Of a DNA stretch of 64,000 nucleotides, positions 34,114 to 43,631 are shown one piece after another. The notes under the pieces were generated by a model. The model was not told the origin of the DNA. It saw only the letters and a list, made by a program, of their open reading frames with translations, and made no database searches. Positions within the stretch are counted from its first letter, which is position 1; the number at the start of each line of letters is the position of its first letter. This stretch comes from UBA2330 sp049293015 (GTDB lineage: Bacteria; Bacteroidota; Ignavibacteria; Tepidaquicellales; Tepidaquicellaceae). The stretch lies in contig JBATSB010000022.1 in the NCBI GenBank assembly GCA_049293015.1, positions 62,001 through 126,000 of the forward strand. Reading direction: 5' to 3'. Position numbers and translations under genes: made by a program.

Positions 34114-37008
34114 TCAAGATTTCTTTTTTGTTTTCTTTTTTGATTTCTTCGTTTTCTCTTTTGTAAAAAGATCTGCTGTATATTTTTCGTAAAGTTCAAA
34201 CAAAAACACCATTCTGTTTGCTTCGCTTGTAAATGCCTGTGGTCTGTATGCTAAGTCAACTGCCTTGTCGAGTTCATTGTGCGCTTTTATTAAAACTGGT
34301 GGCATTGTCAACGGATCGTAAAGGTCTGCAAGTGAACTGTCAGGAAATTGCAGTCTTGCATCCAATACTTTTTGAGCTGCTGTTTCAATTGCTTTGATTT
34401 GTTTGACTGTTGGGTTTTCGGGCCAAGGGTAATTGTTATAAACTACATCTTTTGAATATCTGAAATCACTTTTTAATCTCCCGCAAACCGATTTAACCCA
34501 AGCCATATGCATAGCGGACATTAAAATTCCAAAATGGTAAAGATTAGCATCTGAAATAATATATACACTATTGCTTGGAATGTAGTCTTTGCTTAAGAAT
34601 GCAAATGGAATATATTTTCTATTTTCGGAAGTGGTTGCAGGAATAACAATAAATGTTTCAGGATTTTTTAAATCTCTAAATTGATATGGTCTTTCTGCAA
34701 GCTTCCTTGTGTCAGCGAAAGAACTTTTTAATCTACTTTCTTTACAATGTTTTATTCTTTCTTGCAATATTGGAAGTTCTCTAATCTCATTGAAAGAATC
34801 TAAAATCCAAAAACAATATCTATTTATACCATTCAGAAATTCACGACCACTGACCAAATTTTTTATAAACTTTTCCCCTTTTGGCTCATTTTTAATATAT
34901 TCATTTTTTTCATCCTCTGATAATATTAAGAAGCCACCATCTGTTGGTTGATTACCTTTGAATATTTGTGGCACATTACAAATTGGATTTGATTTTTTAT
35001 CAATTAAAAGATCTTTCCCTTCTATTAAATATGGATTAATATTTATTACACTTATTCCAAGAGGCTTACCCTTTATATCTTCATACTCATAAATAGTTTT
35101 GTTCGGTGTATCAAAATTTGCAAAACCAATAATAACTACATGCACAGCAGCATTTCCTTTTGCTTCATTACTCCAACTAAAAGTGCGATGAGCAAAATGA
35201 ATTTTTACTTTGTATAAATTATATAGGAGTGTCCACAAAATTCCGGGTTGTTCGCCTTGCGTTATAGAGTTTGTTGAAACGAATGCAACTTTGGTTTTTG
35301 TATTCATTATCAACTGTGCAGCTTTCTTATACCAGGCAGTTACATAATCCAACACACCATAACCTTTAAGTCCGGAAAAGTTTAACTCCATGTCTCTTTT
35401 CTGAGCTTCGGTTTGATAAGCACTGCCAATGAACGGCGGATTGCCAATTATATAATCGAAAGTATTCTTAATGATTTTCTTTTCAGTAGTTGATTTACGA
35501 TTATCAATAATGGTTAAGTTTATAGTTTTAATATTTACCGTTTGATATTCAACCAATGGTTCTCTTGCAAATAATGTGACATTATCTGTCTCTATTTCTA
35601 AAGTTTGCTTTTTCAATAAATCACCCCACTCCATTTGTAAAGCATTCCCATGAACAATCTGAGCTGCTTTATTCAAAGGTAAACGCACAAAGTATTGTCC
35701 AAACTCATTGCTTAATTGCATATTCATTTGGTGGTCAATAAGCCACATTGCAACTTCGGCAATTCGTACAGGGAATTCTTCAGATTCAATTCCGCTCATC
35801 ATATCTACATCAAGCCAGATAATATCTTTTATATCAAATACCCGCTGTCCGGTTTTGTTTGATGCTCTTAAAATTTCCAGTTCAAGTAATCGTAATTCAC
35901 GGTAAGTAATAACCAAAAAGTTACCGCAACCGCAGGCAGGGTCGAGGAATTTGAGAGTGCTTAACTTTTTATGAAATTCAGGAAGCTTATTTTTATTGTT
36001 TTTGATACTTTCAAATTCTTCCCAAAGTTCGTCGAGGAAAAGTGGTTTGATAAGTTTTAAAATATTGGTTTCGCTTGTATAATGTGCTCCAAGGTTTCTG
36101 CGTTCTTTTGGATTCATTACACTTTGAAACATCGATCCGAAAATTGCCGGTGATATTTTGCTCCAGTCAATGTAACAACAATTTAATAATGCTTGCCGCA
36201 TTTTTGTGTCGAAGCTTGCTGTAGGTAAATTTTCTTCAAATAATTTCCCGTTTACAAAAGGAAAGTCAGCAAGCTGTTCATCAAGATTATTAAAACGATT
36301 TTCTTTTGGGGTATTCAGCACCTGAAAAAGTTCCTGCAGTTTTGATGCAAGGTCGCTTCCGTCTTCGGCTGTTCTTTGTTCTAAATATTCCTGATACTGT
36401 TGCTTGTTGAAAATGGTGGTGTCTTCTGCAAACAATAAAAACAAAATACGAACTAAGTAAACTTCTAATGGGTGTCCAGTGTAACCGATTTCTTCCAGTC
36501 TGTCATGAAGTTTACCCATTAGCTCGGCAGCTTTGATGTTTGCAGGATCCTGCTCTTTGAATACCTTTCTTTGATAGCCTAAAATGTATCCAAAATGTTG
36601 AACATTTTTTACAAGATCTTTTAACTTAAACTCAACAGTAATATTTTCTTCAAGGTCGTAAAGTCTAAAATTTTCAAAGTCGGAGATGAGAATGTATTTC
36701 GGAAGTTCATGTTCTTTCAGTCCATGTGTGTATTCTTTTGCTTGCTCAAATGCTTTGTCAAGATTTTTACCACGACTTTTCATTTCAATTAAAATTGTTC
36801 CTTTCCAAAGGAGGTCAATGTAACCGTCTTTGTCGTCTAACTTTTTTACCCGGTGTTCAAAAGTCGAAACCCGTTTGCTTGTAATTCCAAAAACATTAAA
36901 AAACTCAACTAAAAATGGTTTTGCGTCTGCTTCTTCGTTTGAAGTCTCAGCCCATTCTTTTGAGAAATTTATTGCTCTGTCTTTTATTTCGTTCCAGCTT
37001 AATGCCAT
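34114..37008 (-). CDS. MmeI-like type IIG/IIL restriction-modification enzyme
   Basis: A 964-residue single-chain enzyme. The N-terminal nuclease has Asp65 (YIDLLW) and Glu75-x-Lys77 (LIEMKS). A helical linker spans about 150-300. The N6-adenine methyltransferase has motif I LDPACGCGNFLV near 355-366 and NPPF at 523-526. The target-recognition part follows (about 640-900), and a Lys-rich end closes it. This is the MmeI layout, in which one protein both methylates and cleaves. No separate R or S subunit is nearby. Confidence 0.85.
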   Translation of the reverse strand: MALSWNEIKDRAINFSKEWAETSNEEADAKPFLVEFFNVFGITSKRVSTFEHRVKKLDDKDGYIDLLWKGTILIEMKSRGKNLDKAFEQAKEYTHGLKEHELPKYILISDFENFRLYDLEENITVEFKLKDLVKNVQHFGYILGYQRKVFKEQDPANIKAAELMGKLHDRLEEIGYTGHPLEVYLVRILFLLFAEDTTIFNKQQYQEYLEQRTAEDGSDLASKLQELFQVLNTPKENRFNNLDEQLADFPFVNGKLFEENLPTASFDTKMRQALLNCCYIDWSKISPAIFGSMFQSVMNPKERRNLGAHYTSETNILKLIKPLFLDELWEEFESIKNNKNKLPEFHKKLSTLKFLDPACGCGNFLVITYRELRLLELEILRASNKTGQRVFDIKDIIWLDVDMMSGIESEEFPVRIAEVAMWLIDHQMNMQLSNEFGQYFVRLPLNKAAQIVHGNALQMEWGDLLKKQTLEIETDNVTLFAREPLVEYQTVNIKTINLTIIDNRKSTTEKKIIKNTFDYIIGNPPFIGSAYQTEAQKRDMELNFSGLKGYGVLDYVTAWYKKAAQLIMNTKTKVAFVSTNSITQGEQPGILWTLLYNLYKVKIHFAHRTFSWSNEAKGNAAVHVVIIGFANFDTPNKTIYEYEDIKGKPLGISVININPYLIEGKDLLIDKKSNPICNVPQIFKGNQPTDGGFLILSEDEKNEYIKNEPKGEKFIKNLVSGREFLNGINRYCFWILDSFNEIRELPILQERIKHCKESRLKSSFADTRKLAERPYQFRDLKNPETFIVIPATTSENRKYIPFAFLSKDYIPSNSVYIISDANLYHFGILMSAMHMAWVKSVCGRLKSDFRYSKDVVYNNYPWPENPTVKQIKAIETAAQKVLDARLQFPDSSLADLYDPLTMPPVLIKAHNELDKAVDLAYRPQAFTSEANRMVFLFELYEKYTADLFTKEKTKKSKKKTKKKS

Positions 37009-37147
37009 TCTTCTAGTCTGTATTTTTTTGTCCCGTGAAAGTTGTTTATTAGTCTGCTTTTTGTCAAGTCCATATTATACATTCTTCTTTTTTTTGAGTC
37101 AGGTGAGTTTATCATAGTTGTCTTCGGGTTTTACATTAAAATTAATT

Positions 37148-37330
37148 CCGCCGCCGTTGGAGTTCTAAAAAGTTTGAAGAAATTTGTGTGCACAATAAAT
37201 TTGGAAGTATCTCAAACTTTTTAGCTTCCAACAACAAAGCCACTTGCCGGTCTGGAAATTTGAATCTGAAAATAAAGTATTCTAAATATGACTAATGTAA
37301 ATTTTGAGGAATACCATCAAAGGCTCAAAT
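37148..37330. repeat. Composite palindromic element A+B, last copy
   Basis: Module A: CGCCGCCGTTGGAGTTCTAA with CTCAAACTTTTTAGCTTCCA..CAACAA (to 37239). The linker AAAGCCACTTGCCGGTC and a worn B right end (ATACCATCAAAGGCTCAAA, to 37330) follow. No copy was found after this point in the window. Confidence 0.7.
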
Positions 37331-37401
37331 ATCATTTACGAAGTTGTTGCTTAGTATGCAGTATCTTAACATCGGCGATATAATTTATCCTACCTTTCAG
37401 G

Positions 37402-37440
37402 GATAAAAAAAATTTCCATCTCCTTAAAAGATGGAAATTT
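37402..37440 (-). terminator. Intrinsic terminator of the T9SS-substrate gene
   Basis: AAATTTCCATCT (37410-37421) and AGATGGAAATTT (37429-37440) form a perfect 12-bp stem with a 7-nt loop. On the minus strand it is followed by a run of T residues, 25 nt after the stop of the T9SS gene. Confidence 0.85.
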
Positions 37441-37464
37441 GTAAATCATGTAAAAAGGTAAAAA

Positions 37465-39012
37465 TTATTTTATTAACATCATTTTTCGTGTTTCTGTAAA
37501 CTGATTTCCATTGCCATCTGCATTAATTGTATAGTAGTAAACTCCGCTTGAAAAACCTGATGCATTGAAGCTGACAGTATAATATCCGGCAGTCTTTACT
37601 TCGTTTACAATCGTATTAATTTCCCTACCGGTCATATCAAATACTTTCAGGCTTACATTTCCGTCAAATGGAATATTAAAATTGATCTTCGTTGACGGAT
37701 TGAATGGATTTGGATAGTTTTGTGACAGACTATACTTATCAGGAACTCCAATTGCAACTTCATTTCCCAAATTGTAATAATTGAAATTTCCGTTGAAATC
37801 AATCTGCTTAAGTCTGTAATTGTATATACCTGTACTCAAACCTCTATCTGTAAATGAATAATTGATGGAAGATACTGCAGTTCCATTTCCCTCTACAAAT
37901 CCTACTTTGTTCCAATCCGTGTTTGTTAATCCCTTCGATGATGATCTCTCAATATCAAATCCATAGTTATTTTCTTCTGTTACTGTTGACCAGTTTAAAT
38001 TAACATCTCTTAAATTAACAGAAGAGGTAAAGGATGAAAGCTCAACGGGTAATGGAGGATCATACATGTTTCTTGATATCCCCCCGTTACTTCTGACAGC
38101 CCAAATGTATCTTCCGAATGGAGAGAGTGCAATGTGATAATATTCTCCTGTAGCCGTGTAATCATTACTCCAGTTAACTCCGTCGTTTGATGAATAGTAA
38201 ATTGAAGATCCTCTGGTATAATACCATTTGCTGTAGGCTCCGCAAATTCCAAGTATCCTGCCGGCTCCGATAGCATTTACATTAGTCCAGCTGAATCCAC
38301 CATCAATTGTATATAGCATTTCATTATCCCCTCCGGACATTAATCTTGAATTGTCATTTCCCCAAATCGAATATGAATTAAGAAGTCCGGGTGTCGGATG
38401 GCTCAAAATACTGCCGTTAGCAAACGGCTGATAAATTTTTGTATTGTTTGTTCCATAATATGAGAAATAAGCAGGTGTTGCAGCGAAAAATGAATTATTC
38501 CACCCAGCTTCTCCCGGAGGAGCGGGATTGTAAAAATTTGTTGAGTCCCAGGTAGAACCAAAGTCAAAGCTGACGAACTGAGTCCATCTCCCTCCTACCG
38601 GATCTCCCTGCAATCCATAGACCGGAAATCCGTTGAATTTTTTAATAGCATTTATGAATCCTCCTGCTTGAGAAAAAGTCTGTGTCCAGGTAGCTCCGCC
38701 ATCTATAGTCTTATAGGCAAATGTGGAAGTAGTGTTCGATCCGCCAACTAAAGCTGTCATGGCATCAATTCCTTGTATGCAATAAAGATCAACAGGAAGG
38801 TTATTTAGAACACTCCAGTTAATCCCTGAGTTCAGGGTCATTAACACAACTCCTCCATTTCCGCAAGCCCAGACAACGTTATCATCTACTGCTGAAACGG
38901 AATTAATAGATGTCGTGATTCCGGATGTCTGCTCGGACCATTGAGCATTCAATCCTAATATAAAACAAAAGGAGCACATAGAGCTTATAAAAATAGCTAA
39001 AAATGTTTTCAT
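37465..39012 (-). CDS. Secreted beta-propeller protein with type IX sorting domain
   Basis: A 515-residue protein with a signal peptide (FLAIFISSMCSFCFILGL). The body has repeated short blades of the YCF48/sialidase type (TTLNSGINWSVL, YKTIDGGATWTQ, YTIDGGFSWTNV, YSSNDGVNWSND). The C-terminal 80 residues are a type A sorting domain: LSQNYPNPFNPSTKI, then VFDMTGREI and GVYYY. This sends the protein through the type IX system to the surface. It is monocistronic with its own terminator. Confidence 0.9.
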   Translation of the reverse strand: MKTFLAIFISSMCSFCFILGLNAQWSEQTSGITTSINSVSAVDDNVVWACGNGGVVLMTLNSGINWSVLNNLPVDLYCIQGIDAMTALVGGSNTTSTFAYKTIDGGATWTQTFSQAGGFINAIKKFNGFPVYGLQGDPVGGRWTQFVSFDFGSTWDSTNFYNPAPPGEAGWNNSFFAATPAYFSYYGTNNTKIYQPFANGSILSHPTPGLLNSYSIWGNDNSRLMSGGDNEMLYTIDGGFSWTNVNAIGAGRILGICGAYSKWYYTRGSSIYYSSNDGVNWSNDYTATGEYYHIALSPFGRYIWAVRSNGGISRNMYDPPLPVELSSFTSSVNLRDVNLNWSTVTEENNYGFDIERSSSKGLTNTDWNKVGFVEGNGTAVSSINYSFTDRGLSTGIYNYRLKQIDFNGNFNYYNLGNEVAIGVPDKYSLSQNYPNPFNPSTKINFNIPFDGNVSLKVFDMTGREINTIVNEVKTAGYYTVSFNASGFSSGVYYYTINADGNGNQFTETRKMMLIK

Positions 39013-39319
39013 TTTGTAAAATTATAATTTTAAAAAAATTGTGAATTGATAAATGCTCTCATTTGTTTAGTCTTCCTCCTTTCCTCCTTACTTACTAGAT
39101 GAGAGTTAAAATAAATGATTTGTTTTGTGGGAGTTCTTTTTTGAATTCCTTTCATAACTACTTTTAATAATTTAGACCAAAATAATATAAAATAAATTTA
39201 CATGCAATATGGATAAATTAGTACATAGAATTTTATAAAATCTTATTCTGAATGAATCGGGACTGGATTTATGTTCCTACTTAAATTGACCTGGAAGAAG
39301 TTTCAAAATAGAGCAGTTG
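39013..39319. other. 307-bp spacer downstream of the ligase fragment
   Basis: It is AT-rich and holds the upstream region of the T9SS gene. No gene, RNA or strong hairpin was seen. Confidence 0.5.
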
Positions 39320-39852
39320 TTATTTCTTAAACTGAACTTCCTTCCATTCTTTAAAAAGTTCTTTTACTTTATTTCTCTGATATTTACCCGTTGAAGTTAC
39401 AGGTATTGAATTTGTAAACACTACTACTTTTGGAGATTTAAAAAAAGGAAGATGCTCACGGCACTTTGAAATTATCTCGTCTTTAAGTTTTTCCTGTTTC
39501 GAAATTTCTTTGTAATTTTCATTAAGCATCACGAGTGCCCCAACCTCCTCGCCGTACCAGTCATTATCAAATCCTACAGCAATGCCTGAATTCACAAACT
39601 CTATTCCTGATAAAACTTCGTCAATCTCAAGCGGAGAAATATTTACAGCTCCTCTGATAATAAGTTCTTTGATCCTGCCTGTAATAAAAAAATATTTTTG
39701 CCTGTTATCGTCATATTTGAAAAATCCTTCATCTCCGCTTCTGAACCAGCAGAATTCAAATGTACTTCTGTTCACCTCATCATTATTAAAATAATATTTC
39801 ATAACGTTATGACCTCTTATCACTATCTCACCCTTTTCATTTTCAGGCATCG
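39318..39852. repeat. Direct repeat flanking aceBA, left copy
   Basis: About 535 bp match 43630-44164 in the same orientation at high identity. The right end of the match is sharp, just after CAGGCATCGATT. The repeats enclose aceA and aceB. Confidence 0.85.
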
Positions 39853-39925
39853 ATTTTAGTGCTCGTTCCCAATCTCCCAGACTGTCCAGATTGGGAACGT
39901 ACTTGAAATTGAAACTCCGTTTCAA
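39320..39925 (-). pseudogene. Truncated copy of the acyl-CoA ligase 3' end
   Basis: From SMPENEKGEIVIRGHN onward the 201-residue frame is about 95% identical to the C-terminal 178 residues of the ligase at 43632-45299. The N-terminal adenylation core is missing. Its first 25 codons come from an unrelated sequence that includes the palindrome at 39864-39899. It keeps the GRIKELIIRGAVN and STGKYQRN motifs, but without the ATP-binding part it cannot be a working ligase. Confidence 0.8.
39864..39899. repeat. REP-like palindrome at the duplication breakpoint
   Basis: CGTTCCCAATCT (39864-39875) pairs with AGATTGGGAACG (39888-39899), a 12-bp perfect stem. A second short palindrome, TGAAACTCCGTTTCA (39911-39925), follows. 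It lies 12 bp from the end of the duplicated ligase segment. Confidence 0.75.
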
Positions 39926-40385
39926 AAAAGACCTGAGAATTATATAGTCAACTTTGGCTAATAAGAATTAAATCTGTATTCTATTAAAATAGAATTTCCT
40001 GTAATATAAAGTAAATTTGGTGAATGGTAAAATTCATATTGGAATCAAATTACAACCCAACCTTAAGGTCACGGTGACATTCAAATATTAAGTTTTCGGA
40101 CATTCCGGATCATAAAGGATTGACAAAATTTGTGAAAAAACAAAAGTATTTTTCTAACTATTTTCCACTATAAATCATATAACATTAAAATATTTTCATC
40201 TTAATTTTAGTAATCTTTGAGTAATTATAACAAGACTCAAAATTATCAAATCGGAAGAGTTCCTTAAAGAGCGTGAATAAACTGCTTATGAATAAAAAAA
40301 ATCTCCTCATACAATATTTGAATGGGAGATTTTTTAAATTAGAAAAAGTTTTTGAGATATAATTTTCTAAAATTATTTCATAAAA
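39926..40385. other. 460-bp spacer downstream of aceA
   Basis: It is AT-rich and contains the aceA terminator at 40294-40335. No gene or repeat family member is visible apart from that hairpin. Confidence 0.5.
40294..40335 (-). terminator. Intrinsic terminator of aceBA
   Basis: AAAAAATCTCC pairs with GGAGATTTTT across an 18-nt loop (ATCTCC 40301-40306, GGAGAT 40325-40330, plus A/T extension). On the minus strand it ends in a T run, about 50 nt after the aceA stop. Confidence 0.75.
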
Positions 40386-41669
40386 TTATTTTATAAACTG
40401 TTCAGCTTCAGTAGATCCTTCTAAAGCAATAGTTGAGGAATGACCCGACGTAATTGACATTTGTATCTGATCAAAATATCCGGTTCCCACAAAACTTTGA
40501 TGCTTAATTGCCTTATAACCGGAAGTTTTTTCAAGATCAAATTCAAGTTCCTGAAGTTTTGTAAAAGCTGTCATACCTGCATTTTTATAATCAAGTGCGA
40601 GCTGAAACATAGTTGTATTCAGTGCATGAAATCCCGCAAGCGTAATGAACTGAAATTTATAACCTAGTTCTCCGAGCTTTTCCTGAAATTCTGCAATCTG
40701 ATTATCATTCAGATTCCTTTTCCAGTTAAAAGAAGGTGAGCAGTTATAAGCAAGCATTTTCCCCGGGAATTTTTCGTGTATTGCATCTGCAAATGTCTTA
40801 GCTTCTTCAACATCAGGATGAGCAGTTTCACACCAGATCAGATCTGCATATGGAGCATAGGACAGTCCTCTGTCAATTGCACAATCCAGACCTCCATTTA
40901 TATTGTAGAATCCTTCGAATGTTCTTTCACCATGAATGAACTTTCTGTCTCTTTCATCAATATCATTTAATAGAAGATTTGCACTATTAGCATCAGTACG
41001 CGCGATAAGAATTGTTGGTACACCCATAATATCTGCAGCAAGTCTTGCTGCTACAAGTGTATTTATAAATTCTCTTGTTGATACCAATACTTTTCCACCA
41101 AGATGACCACATTTCTTTGCAGAGCTAAGCTGATCTTCAAAGTGTACTCCGGCAGCTCCTGCTTCAATCATCCCTTTCATAAGTTCAAATACGTTCAAAT
41201 TCCCTCCGAATCCGGCTTCTGCATCAGCTACTATTGGTGCAAACCAGTGTACATCATTATTTTCTTCCATATGAGAAATATGATCTGCTCTCATTAAAGC
41301 ATTATTAATTCTTTTAACTACAGACGGTACACTATCGGCCGGATAAAGACTTTGATCAGGATACGTTTGTCCGGCATTATTTGCGTCTGCTGCAACCTGC
41401 CATCCGCTGAGATAAATTGCCTTTAGTCCAGCCTGAACTTGCTGTACTGCTTGGTTTCCTGTTAATGCTCCAAGTGCTCTGATAAATTTTTCTGTATGAA
41501 GAAGATTCCATAGTCTATCTGCTCCAATCTTTGCGATTGTATGTTCGATCTGAACTGAGCCTCTTAGTTTATATACTTCTTCAGCAGAAAATGGTCTTTC
41601 AATTCCATTCCATCTTTCATCTGAAGCCCAGGAGTTTTTTATTTGATTGATTTGGTTAGTTTTATTCAT
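40386..41669 (-). CDS. aceA: Isocitrate lyase
   Basis: A 427-residue enzyme that splits isocitrate into glyoxylate and succinate. The catalytic loop KKCGH lies at 185-189 with Cys187, and the conserved NCSPSFNW and WFAPIVADAEAGFGG are present. Its length matches the short bacterial form. It is the second gene of the glyoxylate-shunt operon, 20 bp after malate synthase, with a terminator downstream. Confidence 0.97.
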   Translation of the reverse strand: MNKTNQINQIKNSWASDERWNGIERPFSAEEVYKLRGSVQIEHTIAKIGADRLWNLLHTEKFIRALGALTGNQAVQQVQAGLKAIYLSGWQVAADANNAGQTYPDQSLYPADSVPSVVKRINNALMRADHISHMEENNDVHWFAPIVADAEAGFGGNLNVFELMKGMIEAGAAGVHFEDQLSSAKKCGHLGGKVLVSTREFINTLVAARLAADIMGVPTILIARTDANSANLLLNDIDERDRKFIHGERTFEGFYNINGGLDCAIDRGLSYAPYADLIWCETAHPDVEEAKTFADAIHEKFPGKMLAYNCSPSFNWKRNLNDNQIAEFQEKLGELGYKFQFITLAGFHALNTTMFQLALDYKNAGMTAFTKLQELEFDLEKTSGYKAIKHQSFVGTGYFDQIQMSITSGHSSTIALEGSTEAEQFIK

Positions 41670-41689
41670 AGTTAAATTTTTTAAAGTTA

Positions 41690-43270
41690 TTAAATTTGGT
41701 TATATGCTGTTAGAGTTAAGAATTCACTAAAGTCATTGTCTGTAGAAAGTTCATTAAATAATTCTGTAGCTTTTACAAATTTACCATCAGAAAATCTTTT
41801 CTCACCAACAAGGTTTTTTATTTTTTTAAGTTCATCTATAACTAATTCATGATAAAGTTCAGCACTGACTTTTCTACCGTCATTAAGAATTCCATTTTCG
41901 CAATGAATCCACTGCCAGATCTGAGCTCTTGATATCTCTGCAGTTGCTGCATCTTCCATCAGATTATAAATAGGTACACAACCGTTTCCATTAAGCCAGG
42001 CCTCAAGATATAATATTGATACATTTATGTTATGCCGCAGTCCTTCCTCTGTAATTTCTCCTTTTGGGACAGCTAAAAGATCTTCAGCAGAAATTTTTAC
42101 ATCTTCTCTTTTATTATCAATCTGATTCTGAGCCGGCATTAATCTGTCGAAAATTTCTTTTGCAGTATTGATAAGTCCTGGATGGGCAACCCATGTACCA
42201 TCGTGACCGTCACCTGCTTCCCGCTCTTTATCCGATTTTACTTTTGACATAGCTTCCTCATTTGCATTTTCATCATTTTTTATTGGAATCTGTGCAGCCA
42301 TTCCTCCCATAGCGTGAATACCTCTTCTATGGCAGGTCTTTATTACAAGCTGCGAATATGATCTCAGGAAATGTACATTCATTGTAACCTTGCTTCTATC
42401 GGGCAGAACAAAATCATTATAATTTCTGAATTTTTTTATGAAACTGAAAATGTAATCCCATCTTCCACAGTTAAGTCCGGCTGAATGGTCTTTTAACTCA
42501 AATAGAATTTCGTCCATTTCAAAAGCTGCAAGAATTGTTTCTATTAGAACAGTTGCTCTGATAGTGCCTCTGGGAATACCTAACTCATCCTGTGAAAAAT
42601 TAAAAACATCATTCCATAATCTTGCTTCATGATAGTTCTCAAGTTTAGGCAGATAAAAATATGGTCCTGTTCCTTTTGATATGAGATCCTTTGCATTATG
42701 AAAAAAATACAAACCAAAATCAAAAAGTGAAGCAGAAAAATTTTCATTATCTAATAAAATATTTTTCTCTTCAAGATGCCAGCCTCTTGGACGAACCATA
42801 AGAGTAGCTACTTTTTCATTGAGTTTATAATTCTTTCCTTCTGGGTTTGTGAAAGTAATTTTTTTATTGATCGCATCTCTCAAATTGATCTGACCATCGA
42901 TCAAATTTTCCCATGTGGGAGAATTTGAATCTTCAAAATCTGCCATGAACACATTCGCTCCTGAATTTAAAGCATTGATAATCATCTTTCTATCTACAGG
43001 TCCTGTTATCTCTACTCTCCGGTCTTTCAGGTCATCAGGTATTTCTGCAACTTTCCATTCACTCTCTCTGATTGATTGGGTCTCTGCAGGGAAGTCCGGC
43101 ATTTTACCAGAGTCAATTTCATTTTGAATGACTTCTCTGTTTGCTAATAATTCTTTTCTTCTGCTGTTAAATTTCTTTTGTAGAATAGAAATAAAACTTA
43201 ACGCTTCATCAGTTAAAATCTCTTTGTAATTTTCTTTTAAGTTTCCTTTGATTTGAATGTTTTCAGGCAT
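41690..43270 (-). CDS. aceB: Malate synthase A
   Basis: A 526-residue enzyme that condenses glyoxylate with acetyl-CoA to malate. It has the malate synthase A features FMADFEDSNSPTW, the TVLIETILAAFEMDEIL active-site region with a metal-binding Glu, a GLNCGRWDYIFS motif, and a DGTWVAHPGL motif. It is the first gene of the aceBA operon, so cells carrying it can use acetate or fatty acids as sole carbon. Confidence 0.97.
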   Translation of the reverse strand: MPENIQIKGNLKENYKEILTDEALSFISILQKKFNSRRKELLANREVIQNEIDSGKMPDFPAETQSIRESEWKVAEIPDDLKDRRVEITGPVDRKMIINALNSGANVFMADFEDSNSPTWENLIDGQINLRDAINKKITFTNPEGKNYKLNEKVATLMVRPRGWHLEEKNILLDNENFSASLFDFGLYFFHNAKDLISKGTGPYFYLPKLENYHEARLWNDVFNFSQDELGIPRGTIRATVLIETILAAFEMDEILFELKDHSAGLNCGRWDYIFSFIKKFRNYNDFVLPDRSKVTMNVHFLRSYSQLVIKTCHRRGIHAMGGMAAQIPIKNDENANEEAMSKVKSDKEREAGDGHDGTWVAHPGLINTAKEIFDRLMPAQNQIDNKREDVKISAEDLLAVPKGEITEEGLRHNINVSILYLEAWLNGNGCVPIYNLMEDAATAEISRAQIWQWIHCENGILNDGRKVSAELYHELVIDELKKIKNLVGEKRFSDGKFVKATELFNELSTDNDFSEFLTLTAYNQI

Positions 43271-43631
43271 AAATTAGAAATTTAAAAAACTGGTTTTAAA
43301 ATATTTTGGATAGATTTAACATGGTAAAATAACTATCACAGTTTACATTTTCACTTGTAAAAATTTTACTTTTTTATAATTATTAATAAAATGAATTTAT
43401 AAAATGTATATGTCAGTTTTAAAAAAAGCATTAATTAGATTTATATAAAATAATTTTAGAAAAATGTCAAAATTGCTTTTTAAAATACGCTAAGGATTTT
43501 ATGCAGGAAAGTTCTAAATGAAGTAATACCGGTAATTTAAATCATCTTAATTAAAGTTCAGATGACTTCTTTACAACTTTAAGATTTTAGAATTTGAAAA
43601 TTTATGAAAGTCAAAATAAACAAATACTTCT
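43271..43631. other. 361-bp spacer upstream of aceB
   Basis: It is AT-rich and probably holds the aceB promoter. No hairpin, RNA or gene was seen. The direct repeat begins at its end. Confidence 0.5.

Larger units (their letters stand above)
37009..37464. other. 456-bp spacer with an A+B element and a terminator
   Basis: It lies upstream of the MmeI-like gene and downstream of the T9SS gene. It contains the palindromic element at 37148-37330 and a terminator hairpin at 37402-37440. No gene is supported. Confidence 0.6.

Noticed and set aside
9841..37330. Classical integron attC sites for modules A and B
   Set aside because: The outer words (GTTGGAG, GTTGGTG) miss the GTTRRRY core at the last bases, and no integrase gene is in the window. 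Kept as an open palindrome family instead.
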